From: Siderastrea siderea
Taxonomy: Eukaryota; Cnidaria; Anthozoa; Scleractinia; Rhizangiidae
Length of the DNA: 64,000 bases
Reading direction: 5' to 3'
Assembly (NCBI GenBank): GCA_964030785.1
Contig: OZ034978.1
Location: 4,721,001-4,785,000 of the forward strand
Shown here: one piece after another, positions 43,330 through 53,859 of the stretch
Layout: every line of letters starts with the position of its first letter
Numbering within the stretch: the stretch's first letter is position 1
Made by a program: the position numbers and the translations under genes
Notes under the pieces: generated by a model
Databases searched by the model: none
What the model was told of the DNA's origin: nothing
Seen by the model: the letters and a program-made list of their open reading frames with translations, nothing else

Positions 43330-43480
43330 AGAGAAATGGTTTGAATCCAACCAAATTTTGAATTGTTTAAACAGTTCTTTTCTGCTAAACTGAACGATTA
43401 TTGGCTGCCATCTTGAAGCCGCGGTATAGCGTAAGAAAACGGGGAGTGCTGGGCGTCTTAGTTGCCCTGTTAAGTCTCTC
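43330..43480 (-). pseudogene. Possible nanos N-terminal remnant
   Basis: The minus-strand frame reads ELFKQFKIWLDSNHF, resembling EFKEFEIWLDYFD of the nanos-like gene 1 kb away. The rest is not similar, and the match is only about 12 residues, so chance is possible. Confidence 0.25.
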
Positions 43481-43653
43481 AGAGAAAACCCGCGATTTAA
43501 TCCGGACAGATGCACTCGCTGCGCGTGAAAAATTCAAAAGTTTAGTGCGTCGACTTTAACTTTATTTACATATCTATTAGGATCCATTGAAGTCCTACAT
43601 GTACTTCAGCGGAGAAACGATCTATAAAGAAAACAAATTATGTTAAGAATTAG

Positions 43654-43832
43654 GCGGGGTGGAAAAGGCTTTTGTTGTGCACCTTCCCGTTCCGATCATC
43701 ATCATTGTCGTCATCATCATCATCATAATCTTTATTTATACACGGTGATAATTTCAATAAATTGGTTTTCAAATTTGCCGGGTTCCTAATTGACCTAATA
43801 TTTTAAAAAGGAAACAATTATAACACGTGCAG
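43654..43832 (+). repeat. Second copy of the 30.7-kb segment with (TCA)n insert
   Basis: Shares GGCGGGGTGGAAAAGGCTTT and CAATTATAACACGTGCA with 30712-30790. Between these shared blocks lie TCATCATCAT repeats (43699-43735) and unrelated sequence. It supports an old duplication of the mos neighbourhood. Confidence 0.65.
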
Positions 43833-44340
43833 TCATAGCAGCTTCGTCGCTCGTTCTGTCGGCAAGAGCACTAGTGCGCAAAAAACGTTTCGGTACACAG
43901 GGTACCTTAGAAAAGACGTTCACAAATGTTAATCAACCGACTTAAGGGTGTGGGGTCCTGAACCAAGGCTCCGGGTCAACTTGGTCAACCTCCTCAACTT
44001 GCTGCATGCTTAGTTTTTGTCCTGTGTAGTATGAAAATCATTAATTTAAGTTAAAAACTCGATCAAATCAACTTGGTAACCTGGTTTACTAAGAGGACAA
44101 AATACTTACACGAGCACTTCGTCCATTATTGGTGCACTCCCGTAGACAGGTGCCAACCCTGTAGGAACAGAAACTTTCCATTGGCGCACTTTTGGAAAAG
44201 TCGTCTTTGGACGATATAGGCGGTCAATATCTCAAAAATCTGTGGTGAAAAAAGTGGAAGAGTAAACTACTTATCGTGCCCTCTACACCCCAGCTAGAAT
44301 TTCATTTTGTTCGATACTTCTTTAACCACCATGAACGGTC
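43833..44340. other. Unassigned intergenic DNA
   Basis: No gene, RNA or repeat recognised. Confidence 0.4.
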
Positions 44341-44375
44341 GCACTACTCTCTGGCCTTCACACGATTTAGAGTGT

Positions 44376-44433
44376 AGGTTTTTGTCGAGAGTCGAGGGTC
44401 GAGGGTGAAATGTCGAGGGTCGAGGGTAAATGT
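44376..44433 (+). repeat. GTCGAGG short tandem repeats
   Basis: GTCGAGGGT/GTCGAGAGT units with AAATGT interruptions, six to seven copies. It is the insertion target of the next element: AGGGTAAATGT is present on both sides, at 44423-44433 and 46958-46968. Confidence 0.8.
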
Positions 44434-44739
44434 AGCCTGTTCCAGGCGTTCAGATAGTGGAGCGAGAGCGAAAAATAGAGCGAGCGAAAAATAAAGCGAG
44501 CAAAAGAGCGGGAAAAAACGAGGGGAGACTGGGGGAGAGGACGAGGGAACGCCTGTGAAATTTTCTCAAAGGAAGCCGTTCCACCCACTTTTAGACCGCC
44601 AACAATGGCCCGGTAACATGAACCCAGATTTTGCTAGTTGCGGTTTTCAATTGTCAATCAAAACCATTGTAGATTTCCCGGGAAAGATGATCTCACGTGT
44701 TGACGTTGCGCGACTTCTTTCCTCTTGCTTCGAATTTCG

Positions 44740-45298
44740 ATGTCAATGTCTGCGAATCGTGAACGCTCTACAAACGAACTGGAAATCCACCCTTCTTCGT
44801 TTTGCAGGTTCTGTGAGAAAAATGTGAGGTGTTCAGGGACAAAAGTTCCCTGAGGTGAGGTGTTCAGCCAGATAAAAAACAAGGATCTAACTGGGTTTTC
44901 TGGCGTCGAAAGTTTAGTTTTAGCGGACGTGGCACTTTCCTTGGGCCACGAACTCAGGCGGGAAGAAGGCCTGTCAGATATAAGCTGTTTGACCTGTGCG
45001 AGATCTCTAGCTAGATCTCATGCTAGTATTTCTAAGTTGTTTGCCAACTTGAACAATGGAAGCCCTAAAGCTCCGGGAAAACGAACAACTGAGGCGAGAT
45101 CACCGACCGGTGTAACTCCATCTTCCAAGCGAGCAAACCTTCGAGACGACATTACGCATTCTGTCGGGAAATCGCGGCGAAGCTTGGGTTTGGAAAAAAG
45201 TGACAGTGAAGACCAGTCGCTTGGGGTCTCACCGATTGCTGACAAGATTGCTTCTGGGATGAATTTACCCCAGAACGCAGACGAAACAATCATCAAGG
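44740..45298 (+). pseudogene. ZAD-like zinc-binding protein, first exon, one nonsense codon
   Basis: From ATG 44740 (also 44746) the frame gives FCRFCEKNVRCSG, then an in-frame TGA at 44851-44853, then FSQIKNKDLTGF, ADVALSLGHELRRE and CLTCARSLARSH, up to a donor AAG|GTTAGT at 45299. Two CxxC pairs about 80 residues apart with a helical middle recall zinc-associated (ZAD-like) N-terminal domains that dimerise DNA-binding proteins. The rest is polar with a basic patch (KRANLRDD). Without the TGA the exon would be continuous, so it is probably a point mutation. Function is unknown. Confidence 0.5.
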
Positions 45299-46216
45299 TT
45301 AGTTTTTAATTTAACGGCTGAGCTAACAGTGTCGTCTTTCTCATGAAGGCTTCCGACGGAAACGTTCCTATCTACATCTACATTTATTAAGTTGATAACA
45401 TCGTTTAAGACATCACATCAACTATATAAAAAATAGATACAAAATAAAAATGTAAATAAGATATAAAAATACTTAGTTACTATTTACTTGTTTACCTATT
45501 TCAATCTTGTTTACCTATTTCAATCTCTATTTTGTCTCGATCGCTTCGCCTCGGTTATAGTTTTTTTAACTTAATGACATTGGATTAGAAACTAAAATCG
45601 TTAAAATTAAACTAGTCAGCCTTTGTGATCGGCACGATTGCAATCGAGAAAAACAACGACATCAACAAAAGAAAAAAATCAATAAGCTTGTAATATTTGC
45701 AGTCTGTTCTTTTGGGTCAGAGTAAAGGTATTTTAGGCCCTTATAAATTTGTGGTATTGAATTCATTCGTGAGCTTAGTTCAGTAAGCTGTTCGGCCGTA
45801 AATTTACTCATTAATTATAAGGTTGGAAAAATAACATGGCTGAAATTAATACTATCGATCGATATCGAACTCGTTGAATTAAGAATTATTGTCTTATGCT
45901 TTGTTAGGGTGTAATAAAAATGCAAAAGGATTGCCAAACTAATAAGCATTTGCAGTCTGTTCTTTTGGGTTAGAGTAAAGGTATTTTAGGCCCTTATAAA
46001 TTTGTGGTATTGAATTCACTACAGATCGTCATTTCTAGGGTCTGAGATGATGTTGGAAAACCGAAAGTAAATCGTAAGAACGAGTCTTCATGCATCGCTA
46101 AACAAAAACATTCGAAAGAAATCTGCATATTGATTATGGCGGATAAAGCGAGAGAAAGCGCGCTCATGGATCGTTTTATCTAAGAAATGATTTTGAAGAA
46201 ACGTTTCAAAGCTCAC
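45299..46216. repeat. Intron remnant with a 66-bp direct duplication
   Basis: 45701-45766 and 45953-46018 are nearly identical (GCAGTCTGTTCTTTTGGGT, AAAGGTATTTTAGGCCC, TTTGTGGTATTGAATTCA). No exons were found between the two genes. Confidence 0.75.
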
Positions 46217-46716
46217 CATTCCGTAACAGAATGAACTTCATCGATTGCGATGGCTACAGTTTGCTTCCCCAGCTGTCCTTCTTGTAATTCTCTCTTCCAC
46301 TCCCTCGACAGCCAACTTTCTGGGCTTCCATACACAATCTCGCACGTGCCATTCTTTGCTGCTTCTTCGTCTGCCCGTTCATCTACTCCAATTGCTGCCG
46401 ATGGAACACCCAAGCCTTTGAGCTGTTCCACTTGATCTTTCATAATGGCCAAGAGCGGAGTCACCAGAATAATTGTGCATACAGAACCAGAATGTTGATT
46501 TCTTTGGAGTCCTTTCATTACTCGTAGAAAGATTTGAAAGACTAAACTCTTTCCAAAGCCGGTAGGTAGGATTGCAAAGACGTCTTTTCCCTAAACAAGG
46601 TTCTCCAAGCATTCTTTCTGTTCACGTCTCACCGAATCTATGGGCGGAAAATCCTTCAACGCGTTGATCAAAACAACATCAAACTGTTGTTTCGTGACTG
46701 GATCACACACCGCCAT
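46217..46716 (-). pseudogene. RecQ-like DNA helicase, 5' exon, one nonsense codon
   Basis: ATG 46716 opens MAVCDPVTKQQFDVV. The frame then has VRREQKECLENLV, a TAG at about 46592, GKDVFAILPTGFGKSLVFQ (Walker A, motif I), TIILVTPLLAIMKDQVEQL (motif Ia) and AIAIDEVHSVTEW (a DEVH box, motif II), ending at donor ATG|GTGAGC. This is the ATP-binding lobe of RecQ-type 3'-5' helicases. The second RecA lobe and C-terminal domains are missing. RecQ-like enzymes unwind forked DNA. As transposon cargo it might act in the repair of excision sites, which is inference. Confidence 0.75.
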
Positions 46717-46984
46717 ATCGCATTTCTCGTCTGCGTCGATGACGCTTGTGTGTTGACAGAAGGTGTCAAAATTGACCAATCAGAGGGTATACCAGAATCT
46801 GGTATACCGGAACGGCTTCCTTTGAGAAAATTTCACAGGCGTTCCCTCGTCCTCTCCCCCAGTCTCCCCTCGTTTTTTCCCGCTCTTTTGCTTGCTTTAT
46901 TTTTCGCTCGCTCTATTTTTAGCTCGCCCTCCACTATCTGAACGCCTGGAACAGGCTAGGGTAAATGTCGAGGGTTCAAAAATG

Positions 46985-47072
46985 TCGGCGATTTTTTTAT
47001 TTTAATAAAAAAACAAACAAAACAAAACAAAATAAAACACAAAAACACTGAAAGAAGGAAAATAAAAAAAAT
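46985..47072. repeat. A-rich low-complexity stretch
   Basis: AAACAAACAAAACAAAAC-type sequence that could be the oligo-A tail side of the adjacent tRNA-like fragment. Confidence 0.5.
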
Positions 47073-47165
47073 TCATGTCGCGCCAGCCCCGAGACTCTAA
47101 CCACCATCCTTCTGAATTGCAATGCATGCGCCGTACCATTGCACTCCCAAGCCAACTTTGAAATA
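47073..47165 (-). mobile_element. Possible tRNA-derived SINE fragment
   Basis: On the minus strand, GTGCAATGGTACGGCGCATG resembles the D-arm region of a tRNA, and GGTTAGAGTCTCGGGG lies where a B box would be. The A-rich stretch on its other side fits a SINE tail. Both boxes are imperfect. Confidence 0.35.
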
Positions 47166-48505
47166 TCATGACAGAATTAGTTTATTAAACCCTTTGCGTG
47201 TGACGTCACGCATTTTCCAAGAAGTCGCCCGCTTCTTTGAACACGAAGTCAAGTCAACACGGCTTTATTTCCTACCCAAGCACTTTCACCTCCAAACAAA
47301 CTCCACCTGCCTGGGTTCACGTCATCATCCCTCCAGCATCGTGGTTTTCCTCCAACATCAGGTTTTTTGGTCTCGAACCACACTCGTCATCGCCGCCGAC
47401 GCGAACCACGATTTTCTCGAAAAAAATTTTTTTTCCAGTTCACAAAGTGCTTGTACACGACCTTTCTTCATTGCAACAATTTATTGACAAGAAGAAAGAG
47501 AATAAATGATAATTTATTTTATTATCATCTTTTTTTGTACCTTGTGGTCGCAAGATTTCCCGCCTTTCTCGAATTGACAGAAATTCCCGCACAGCGTTCT
47601 CTTGTCTAAGTTGACTTTGTTGGAAGTCCAAAAATGTCGGTGATTTATTTATTATTTATTAATAATATTATTAATGTTAATAGTATTATTTTGCATCTTG
47701 TGCTCGTGAGATTTTCCGCCTTTCTCGATTTGACCGAAATGCCCGGATGTTAGTCCTGCGTTTCCTCTCTTTAGCCGAAGGGACTACCCAAATATGTTCG
47801 CTAAAAAGGGGTTTCGTAATATCGAGGTACTTGTGCATAGATTTTCTTATTACAGGGGCAAAGAATATCGTTCGTCATACCAAGGACCTCATTATATAGA
47901 GGTTCGTGAAATCGAGGTTCTACTGTGTTTCATTTGCGCGTGTTGCAGTGAGTTTCTGGTATTGGGATGATTGTTTATTACCGTTCTCCTGTCTTTTGAA
48001 GGCGATAGCTGGCTATTATCAAAGGCACATGAAAAAGTGCAAGCTGGAATTGAAGGCGAAATAGAGACCGGTTTATTGTTGTTTTGATTACTTGCACGCT
48101 CTCACTAAAGACGTAAGGATTGAAAAATGTTTAATTACCACTTAACTCGAAAAATAACTTCTAAAAACTGTTTTCACTTCACATACTTGAACCTTTTTTT
48201 TTTTCTTGCTCCAGCCCTCCACCAGCCACATTTTTTTTAAAATTTTTATACTTTTTGAAACGTTTGTTTAACGAACTTGAAACTGACCAGTCTGGGATCA
48301 GAGTTGGAACATACACGATGTTGCAACTATGACAAACTTTTGTAATCTAACAAGGAAAAGGTTAATGTAGGGTTTTAGGTAATGTTTGCTTCTAAGTCAA
48401 GGGAAGCAAGTACTTCATGTTGACCATGATCCAGGGAGTCATAAAGCGATCTGCTAATACGCACAGTGCCATCAAAGAATGGATTTTTCTTCTGAATATG
48501 TACCA
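47166..48505. other. No supported gene
   Basis: Several short frames occur, but none has recognisable motifs or splice-supported continuity. 47505-47650 and 47640-47745 share TTGCATCTTGTG/TACCTTGTGG-like and GATTT(C/T)CCGCCTTTCTCGA text, a small direct duplication. Confidence 0.4.
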
Positions 48506-50482
48506 TTAAAGGATGGTAATACGTGTTGTTAAAATCAACACTATATCACAATTGGCCCAAGGTATCTTTTCCAGCAATCCTTCTGTCCATATGTTTGATG
48601 ACCAAATTGTAAGGTGAAGATCTGTACTTATCCACAAAATTGCTTCCGCAGCCATAACACTTTGCACTATATCTGGTAAAATTACAACCTCATACGCATA
48701 TGGTGACATCCATGGTTGCCACTGAGATGATACTGCAGGACATGGTGCTGCCGTGGACACAGTAGTGTGAGGGTTAACAAAGGTTGGGCCCGATGACCGA
48801 TGGATGTTTGTAGATGGTACTGGTTGGTGCTGTGTCCTATTGTCAGGTGTACAGAGACCCGGAGAAGGCCGCAGGTCAAATACCATTGGCATCGGCTGCA
48901 TATGTGGGTAGGGATTCTGTGGAACGGCAGACTGTGATACAGCTGGGTAGGGAATCTGTGGAACAGAAGGCTGTAACACAGTTTGGTACGTATTATGCGA
49001 GGTAGGTGGACATGGAACTGAAAAAGATCGCGAGCCAAATGCAAAACAGGCCTGCAGTGCAGCAGGATCTGATGGACAGTGATTCTGTGGTGGTGCAGAC
49101 TGGTGAATGTAAGGTTGTGCTTGCATTTGTGAAGCCTTCTTTTTCGTAGCACTGGTCTTTCGATTTTTAGGCTGGTAAGACGACTTGGGGTCAATGAGGT
49201 GGCCATCTGTGTTTTTAAACATTTCCTTTCCAGCTCGTTTGGCTTTTTGAACCGCTCTGTCATGGCACCGTCTTTGCAGTTCTGCATAGGATGGGCCCCT
49301 AGTATCTGCTTTGCATGTTCCATTCTTTATTCCTTCTAATTCCATTTCAAAAACAACTGTGTCCCTAGCTTACATCAGCCATACAAGCATCCAGCAAAGA
49401 CATATTTGGGGGATCCCGGTGGGTCCAACTGGCATGTACGACTTCTGCCTGGTTCATTTGGGGGGCATTTTTGGGGGCAAAGGCGCAGAAAATAAACCCG
49501 CGCCTGTCATGCCACCAGGAGATCCATGACTTTAAGAACGCCCTACCATCACATTCCTCGATGAAGGTATCTATTTTTGCTTTTACAAGGTTGTATCCTT
49601 CAACTGTTTTGCTTTGCAACAAGTCATCACAATAATTTAAAACATTCAGAGCTGTCTTGATCCAGCTTTCTAGCTTTCTGGTTCCTATGGTCTTTGAAAT
49701 GGAACTCGCGTGTTTTAATATATTGAGTGGCTTCACTTCCAAACACATCGCAGATCGCGGGCATATTGGGTCCAGCCATATCTGAACACCACCCTACCGG
49801 TCGAAATTTGTAGTTGTCGTCTCTCTTAACCTTTTGAAGGACTTCGTTGAACAAAGTCCAGAATAACTTTATATTGGGAGTGTCCTCTGCTGTAGCTTCA
49901 ATAATGGCCAGTGGGACTTGCTTTCTTAATAAAGGATGACATGTACTTGCCGTCAGTGTTACAAATCCCCGACACCTTTTACGTTTTCCATCAAAAAAGC
50001 AGAACCCATCTCGTAAATAGTGTTCTCCATCCCTGTCCATGTTTATTGCCATTTTTGCCTTTTCTGCTCCCATTTTAAAAACAAAGGAAGGCATATCTGG
50101 GTTGCCACAATTATCGTTAACTTTGTATACAAAAAAGGTGTCATTGGTATCACAGTATTGTTTAAATGTGATAACAGCTTCATAGTGGTGACCCACAGGC
50201 TCCATGTCTCTTTTTACTTTTTTCTTTATATTTGATAGCCATTGTTTGTCCATCGTGGACTCCACTTGTTTTCGAACAGACTGCCAGACTTGTCCTCTTC
50301 GAAATGCTGAGAGGACATGGGCAGATTGTATCTCTGACAGCTTTATATTTGGGTTTTCTTTGATAATGTTCGCTATCTCTTCCTTGTTTTTCGTGACATA
50401 ACTTGACACAGGACAAGTATGAAATCCATAGTGGAATACTGTAACTCCTTTTATATATGAATTTCATATATTCATAATTTCA

Positions 50483-50729
50483 TCTTCAACTTTCCCGGGT
50501 ATACTACGAACCAATTTAATGACGAGCTCCCAGTTGGCTTGTTAGCTCAATTGGTTAGAGCGCTGCACCGGTATCGCAGAGGTCAGGGTTCGAATCCCGG
50601 CAAGCCTGATTTTTTCAGGCTTTCTTTTCGCAACTGCATAAGTTGCGTTAATAACTGCGAGGATCTTCTTTACATTTATTTCTTCATTCCGCAGTTCAAA
50701 TATATGAATTTCATATATTCATAATTTCA
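50483..50729 (+). mobile_element. tRNA-headed SINE inserted in the MULE-like gene
   Basis: The tRNA-like head (50535-50607) is followed by a body TTTTTTCAGGCTTTCTTTTC, CAACTGCATAAGTTGCG and ATAACTGCGAGGATC, a layout I associate with coral SINEs. An identical 29-bp sequence beginning TATATGAATTTCATATATTC lies at 50454-50482 and 50701-50729. It could be a long target duplication or terminal text of the SINE itself. The coding frame of the host gene is continuous on both sides of the insert. Confidence 0.8.
50535..50607 (+). other. tRNA-like Pol III promoter head of the SINE (GGT anticodon-like)
   Basis: GGCTTGTTAGCTCAATTGG (A box) and GGTTCGAATCC (B box) with cloverleaf-compatible stems. The acceptor arms GGCTTGT/GCAAGCC pair. 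The anticodon loop CCGGTAT would read threonine codons, but it has C instead of T before the anticodon, and the T-arm is one base short. It is therefore a SINE promoter, not a working tRNA gene. Confidence 0.8.
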
Positions 50730-51720
50730 GCACAAGTATCGTTGAGCATGGCATGGAACATAACTACCTGAATCCCCACAGCCTTGGCACAAAACTTTTC
50801 CTGCCCTCTTTCTCCACTGTTTTGTGTTTCTAACACCATACTCTGTCAAAAAAGGACATGCACTGTTGTTGCATTTATATGATCCACGACAGTCCGCATA
50901 ACGCACCCTCTCGCGTCCTTTCCATTTCGTCGGGCAGTCTTTCCTCCACTTCCTTCCATCCTTTAAACACTCTTTAAGATCTTTCTCATCCTTCCGATTC
51001 ACTATATAAACATTTAGGCCATCAATCCCCACTGGCAAGCTTTCGACCTCTTCTCGCTCTGTATAAGTCCACAAGTCTTGTCCTATTTTCTTTTGTTTTC
51101 TCCTTTTTCTTTTCTTTGTGTCTGTATCCTCCTTCACGTCATCTTGTTCCGAATTTGTCTCACTCGACCCAGACTCCTTGGCGCCAAACAAGAGTTGAGC
51201 TCTAGATGCAAATAATAATGTTATGGTCAGTTGTATAACAGGTTGCAGGTGCACAAGATATGGATTGAATCATTGGTGTCATGTCTATCAAACCAATGAA
51301 AACAAAATGTTAAGAAACACCGTCAGTCATCTAAGGGCGATGAGACCTGTCAAACTTGTAGTTAAATCAAATAAAAAGTGGAGTAGTACAGACAACCAAT
51401 TTTTAGAAATCAAACCCCATCTGTGAGTTCACCATTTACTATGCCAGACGTTCGCTCCAAAGCAAGTTACTTTAGTTGATTGAAATACTTAGCAATCATT
51501 CGAAGTATGGCTTCTTCACGGTTCGAAAAAGATAACAACGGACTGTGGTACTGAAATTGTGGTTTTCTGTGCAACTGCAATTTGCTAGGCAATCTGAATG
51601 CAGCAATCACACAAGATTCGTTTGATTGCTAAGTATTTTGAATGTACTGTATCGAAGCACTGTTTAAATGAACAGGAATAAATGATTTTACTGGTTATTA
51701 TACAACTATAACCTACAGCA

Positions 51721-51889
51721 CTTGCAAAGCTTTTTTCCTTGCATCGTCCTTGGCACGAGAATGATGATGATCATGCTCCATCTTCATTGGAGTGTTCTCC
51801 ACAGAGCTGAGCTCCCCAAATGAAACAGTTAGATCTATTACGTCTGCATCTACATCTTTCCTCTTTTTTCTTCCTGAAATACAACAGTT
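51721..51889 (-). CDS. Possible exon, charged protein
   Basis: After acceptor GTATTTCAG the minus strand reads RKKRKDVDADVIDLTVSFGE, then ENTPMKMEHDHHHSRAKDDARKKA. It is basic then acidic, and might be an upstream exon of the MULE-like gene, whose next exon starts about 51207. The exact donor was not resolved. Confidence 0.4.
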
Positions 51890-52238
51890 AATACAGTTAA
51901 AATCCTATGCAATCCTGCGCTTGCAATCAATCTTTTGTTCACCATAAAGTTCATGCATTAAAAAGAGATTTTTTTCAAAATGACTTGCAGAACAAGTATA
52001 AATTATATGATGTTGCTGCTCTTTCTAAAAGGTAAGTTAGATAAAAAGTTCATTATTTGGAAATTTGATTTGATTATTCACTTCAAGTTTCAAATCTTGT
52101 ACTAGACTTTCAAATAAGTTAAGTATCCTTTAGGCGTGGCCATTTGCACCGGAAAATTTATTGAGATGTGTGATTATACCAAGTCGGGGGGTATGTTTAT
52201 ACTGGTTTCACTGAAATGGCATGATTGGAGACTCACTG

Positions 52239-52422
52239 GATACTTTTTCAACCTGTCCTTATCTGATGATTCAGATAAACTGTGTTTCTTTCTGTTCTTC
52301 TTTGGTTTTCCTGAGGAATTATGTTGTTTCCTTTCATCCTCGTCCAGTTTTTCTGGTAAAGTGGATTCACTTGGCATCATATCCTCCTCAGATTCGTCAG
52401 AGCTAATGGAAATTACCTCTTC
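52239..52422 (-). CDS. Possible exon, Ser/Asp/Glu-rich
   Basis: Minus-strand frame DTEEVISISSDESEED and then EKLDEDERKQHNSS, KPKKNRKKHSLS. The ISISSDESEED text resembles SUMO-interacting or acidic nuclear motifs. It joins in frame to the exon at 52984-52911 if the acceptor ATAAAG is used. Confidence 0.4.
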
Positions 52423-52910
52423 TGTGTCTTTATGAAACAGATGAAACTGGATCGGGAGTAAAGAGGGCAAATTGTTAAATTATATTTACTTTCTGCTGTT
52501 AAAAAACAAAAGGAAAATCTCTTGCGGCCCTTCCAGAGCTCAATTAAATGTCACGGCACACATGTTTTGCCTGACCCACCAATAGGTTCTTGGAAGTTTA
52601 AATGTGAAAGCGTTTAAAGGTGCTTCTTAAATATCCATTAAAGAACATTACGCGTCATGTAATAAATTAGGCCACCACTTGATTACACCACAGAACTAGA
52701 GTTTGCAGTAGTGATTTATTGCTTAAAGAATATTCTTGTTTGATAGGTGACAGCTTTAAGAGAGTAGACAACCATGGACCCTGTAATTTTACAAGAAGAC
52801 CTACATGTGAGTCAAACTATGGAAACCTAAATAAATAAAAGTTCAGAACCTAGACAAACAAAACTGTTTCATGGATTCATTTAATGAAAACACGTTCTTA
52901 CTAGAGGGAC

Positions 52911-52984
52911 GCCCTTAAACACAGAAACCCCAGGATTGTACTCCTCCTCCTCTTCTCCCCACTCCATCTCATTGCTTTGTGTCT
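52911..52984 (-). CDS. Possible small exon
   Basis: Between acceptor TTTTTGCAG and donor CTAG|TAAGAA or nearby GTAAGA, the minus strand reads TQSNEMEWGEEEEEYNPGV and SVFKGVPL. It is acidic with an aromatic patch. The protein family is unknown to me. Confidence 0.4.
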
Positions 52985-53850
52985 GCAAAAAGGATCAGTA
53001 TGATACCATTACCATTAATTACCATTCATTTACTTTTTTAGGGTAGGAGTGATTTACTACGTGGCTATGACAAACCATATAATCATTGCACATTTGTTGC
53101 TGGTAAAATTCAATGGTTTTATTTTTAAACATTTCTAGTACATTTGAAACTGAAGTGTTCTTAGCTGAGGGGAAAGAACCACAAGAATAAGCCAATAATG
53201 TTGTTTTTTAGGTTTACAAGAGCAAACCGAGACAAGAAGTGGGCTCTACTTCTAGAGAATAATTCAGGCGGTTTATTTTAGAATCCATGAAATAATAGAG
53301 CAGAGCTCGATCTTGTTTAGCAGCTTGGTGTGACTATTTTACCTACTTTATAGAGAACAATTTTATAAAATATAAATTAGCATGATAACATTGTTCGAGT
53401 TCCTAGGATCCCTATCTCAAGAGCAATAAATTATCCCAAGCATTAGAAGAGAAAAGTATTGTTCCATGCCCTGATAACAGGTATTTTAGCTTTTTTTGGA
53501 CCTGTGGGCCAATGACAAACCAGATGTAAATTACATCAAGCAACAGGCATGGGCAAACCTTTTTCCTGTGGCACTTTTCGTTGGGAGATGACAGCACTTA
53601 TTTTCTCAAAGATGTCTTGTTCTCTACTTTGACATAGGGGGTAGGGCCAGTCTTGCTCTCCACTTTGACATGGCGTGTACAGTGTTCTCCCTAGTTTTCA
53701 GGGTAACAGGTAAGTCAGTTTTTTAGACCGGTAAAGCAGCTCTGTTGAACTACTTTTCTACCATAACCCTGAAGTGGCAGTGTCGTGATGAGACCCGGAA
53801 TGTTGCCTGCACGACACTAGGCTCGAACACATTTTGAGAACCCTACAAAA
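52985..53850. other. No supported gene
   Basis: Short frames only. A partial direct duplication (GTTCTCTACTTTGACATAGG / GCTCTCCACTTTGACATGG) lies at 53618-53675. Confidence 0.4.
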
Positions 53851-53859
53851 CACTTGACG

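Larger units (their letters stand above)
44434..46957. mobile_element. 2.5-kb TIR element with zinc-binding ORF and convergent RecQ-like helicase exon
   Basis: Ends AGCCTGTTCCAGGCGTTCAG are inverted over about 150 bp (44434-44590 and 46800-46957), rich in GAGCGAGCGAAAAAT. They are flanked by an apparent 11-bp direct repeat AGGGTAAATGT, or 9 bp if the terminal T/A belong to the element. Inside, a plus-strand zinc-binding-type frame starts 150 bp from the left TIR, and a minus-strand helicase exon starts 90 bp from the right TIR. Both end at splice donors with no downstream exon in the remaining 900 bp. The element looks like an internally deleted derivative of a longer two-gene transposon. Confidence 0.75.
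48530..51207 (-). pseudogene. MULE-like transposase pseudogene, split by a SINE
   Basis: Read from 51207 downward: a charged N-terminus (KKRKRRKQKKIG), VRYADCRGSYKCNNSACPF and KVLCQGCGDSGSYVPC (zinc-binding), then the SINE. After it come YVTKNKEEIANIIKENPN, AINMDRDGEHYL, CFFDGKRKRCRGFVTL, PVGWCSDMAGPNM, EFHFKDHR and SWISWWHDRRGFIF. A zinc-type tail (KCYGCGSNFVDKYR) follows near 48640. The two DG/DMAG aspartates look like an RNase H-fold transposase of Mutator-like type. Frameshifts occur near 49630, 49365 and 48680, and the SINE adds about 250 bp at 50483-50729. It is clearly dead. TIRs were not found. Confidence 0.7.

Noticed and set aside
43162..43515. 117-codon minus-strand gene
   Set aside because: No motif besides a short nanos-like stretch; kept only as a low-confidence remnant.
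50535..50607. Threonine tRNA gene
   Set aside because: C in place of T before the anticodon, one base missing in the T-arm, and a typical SINE body follows; it is the SINE promoter head.
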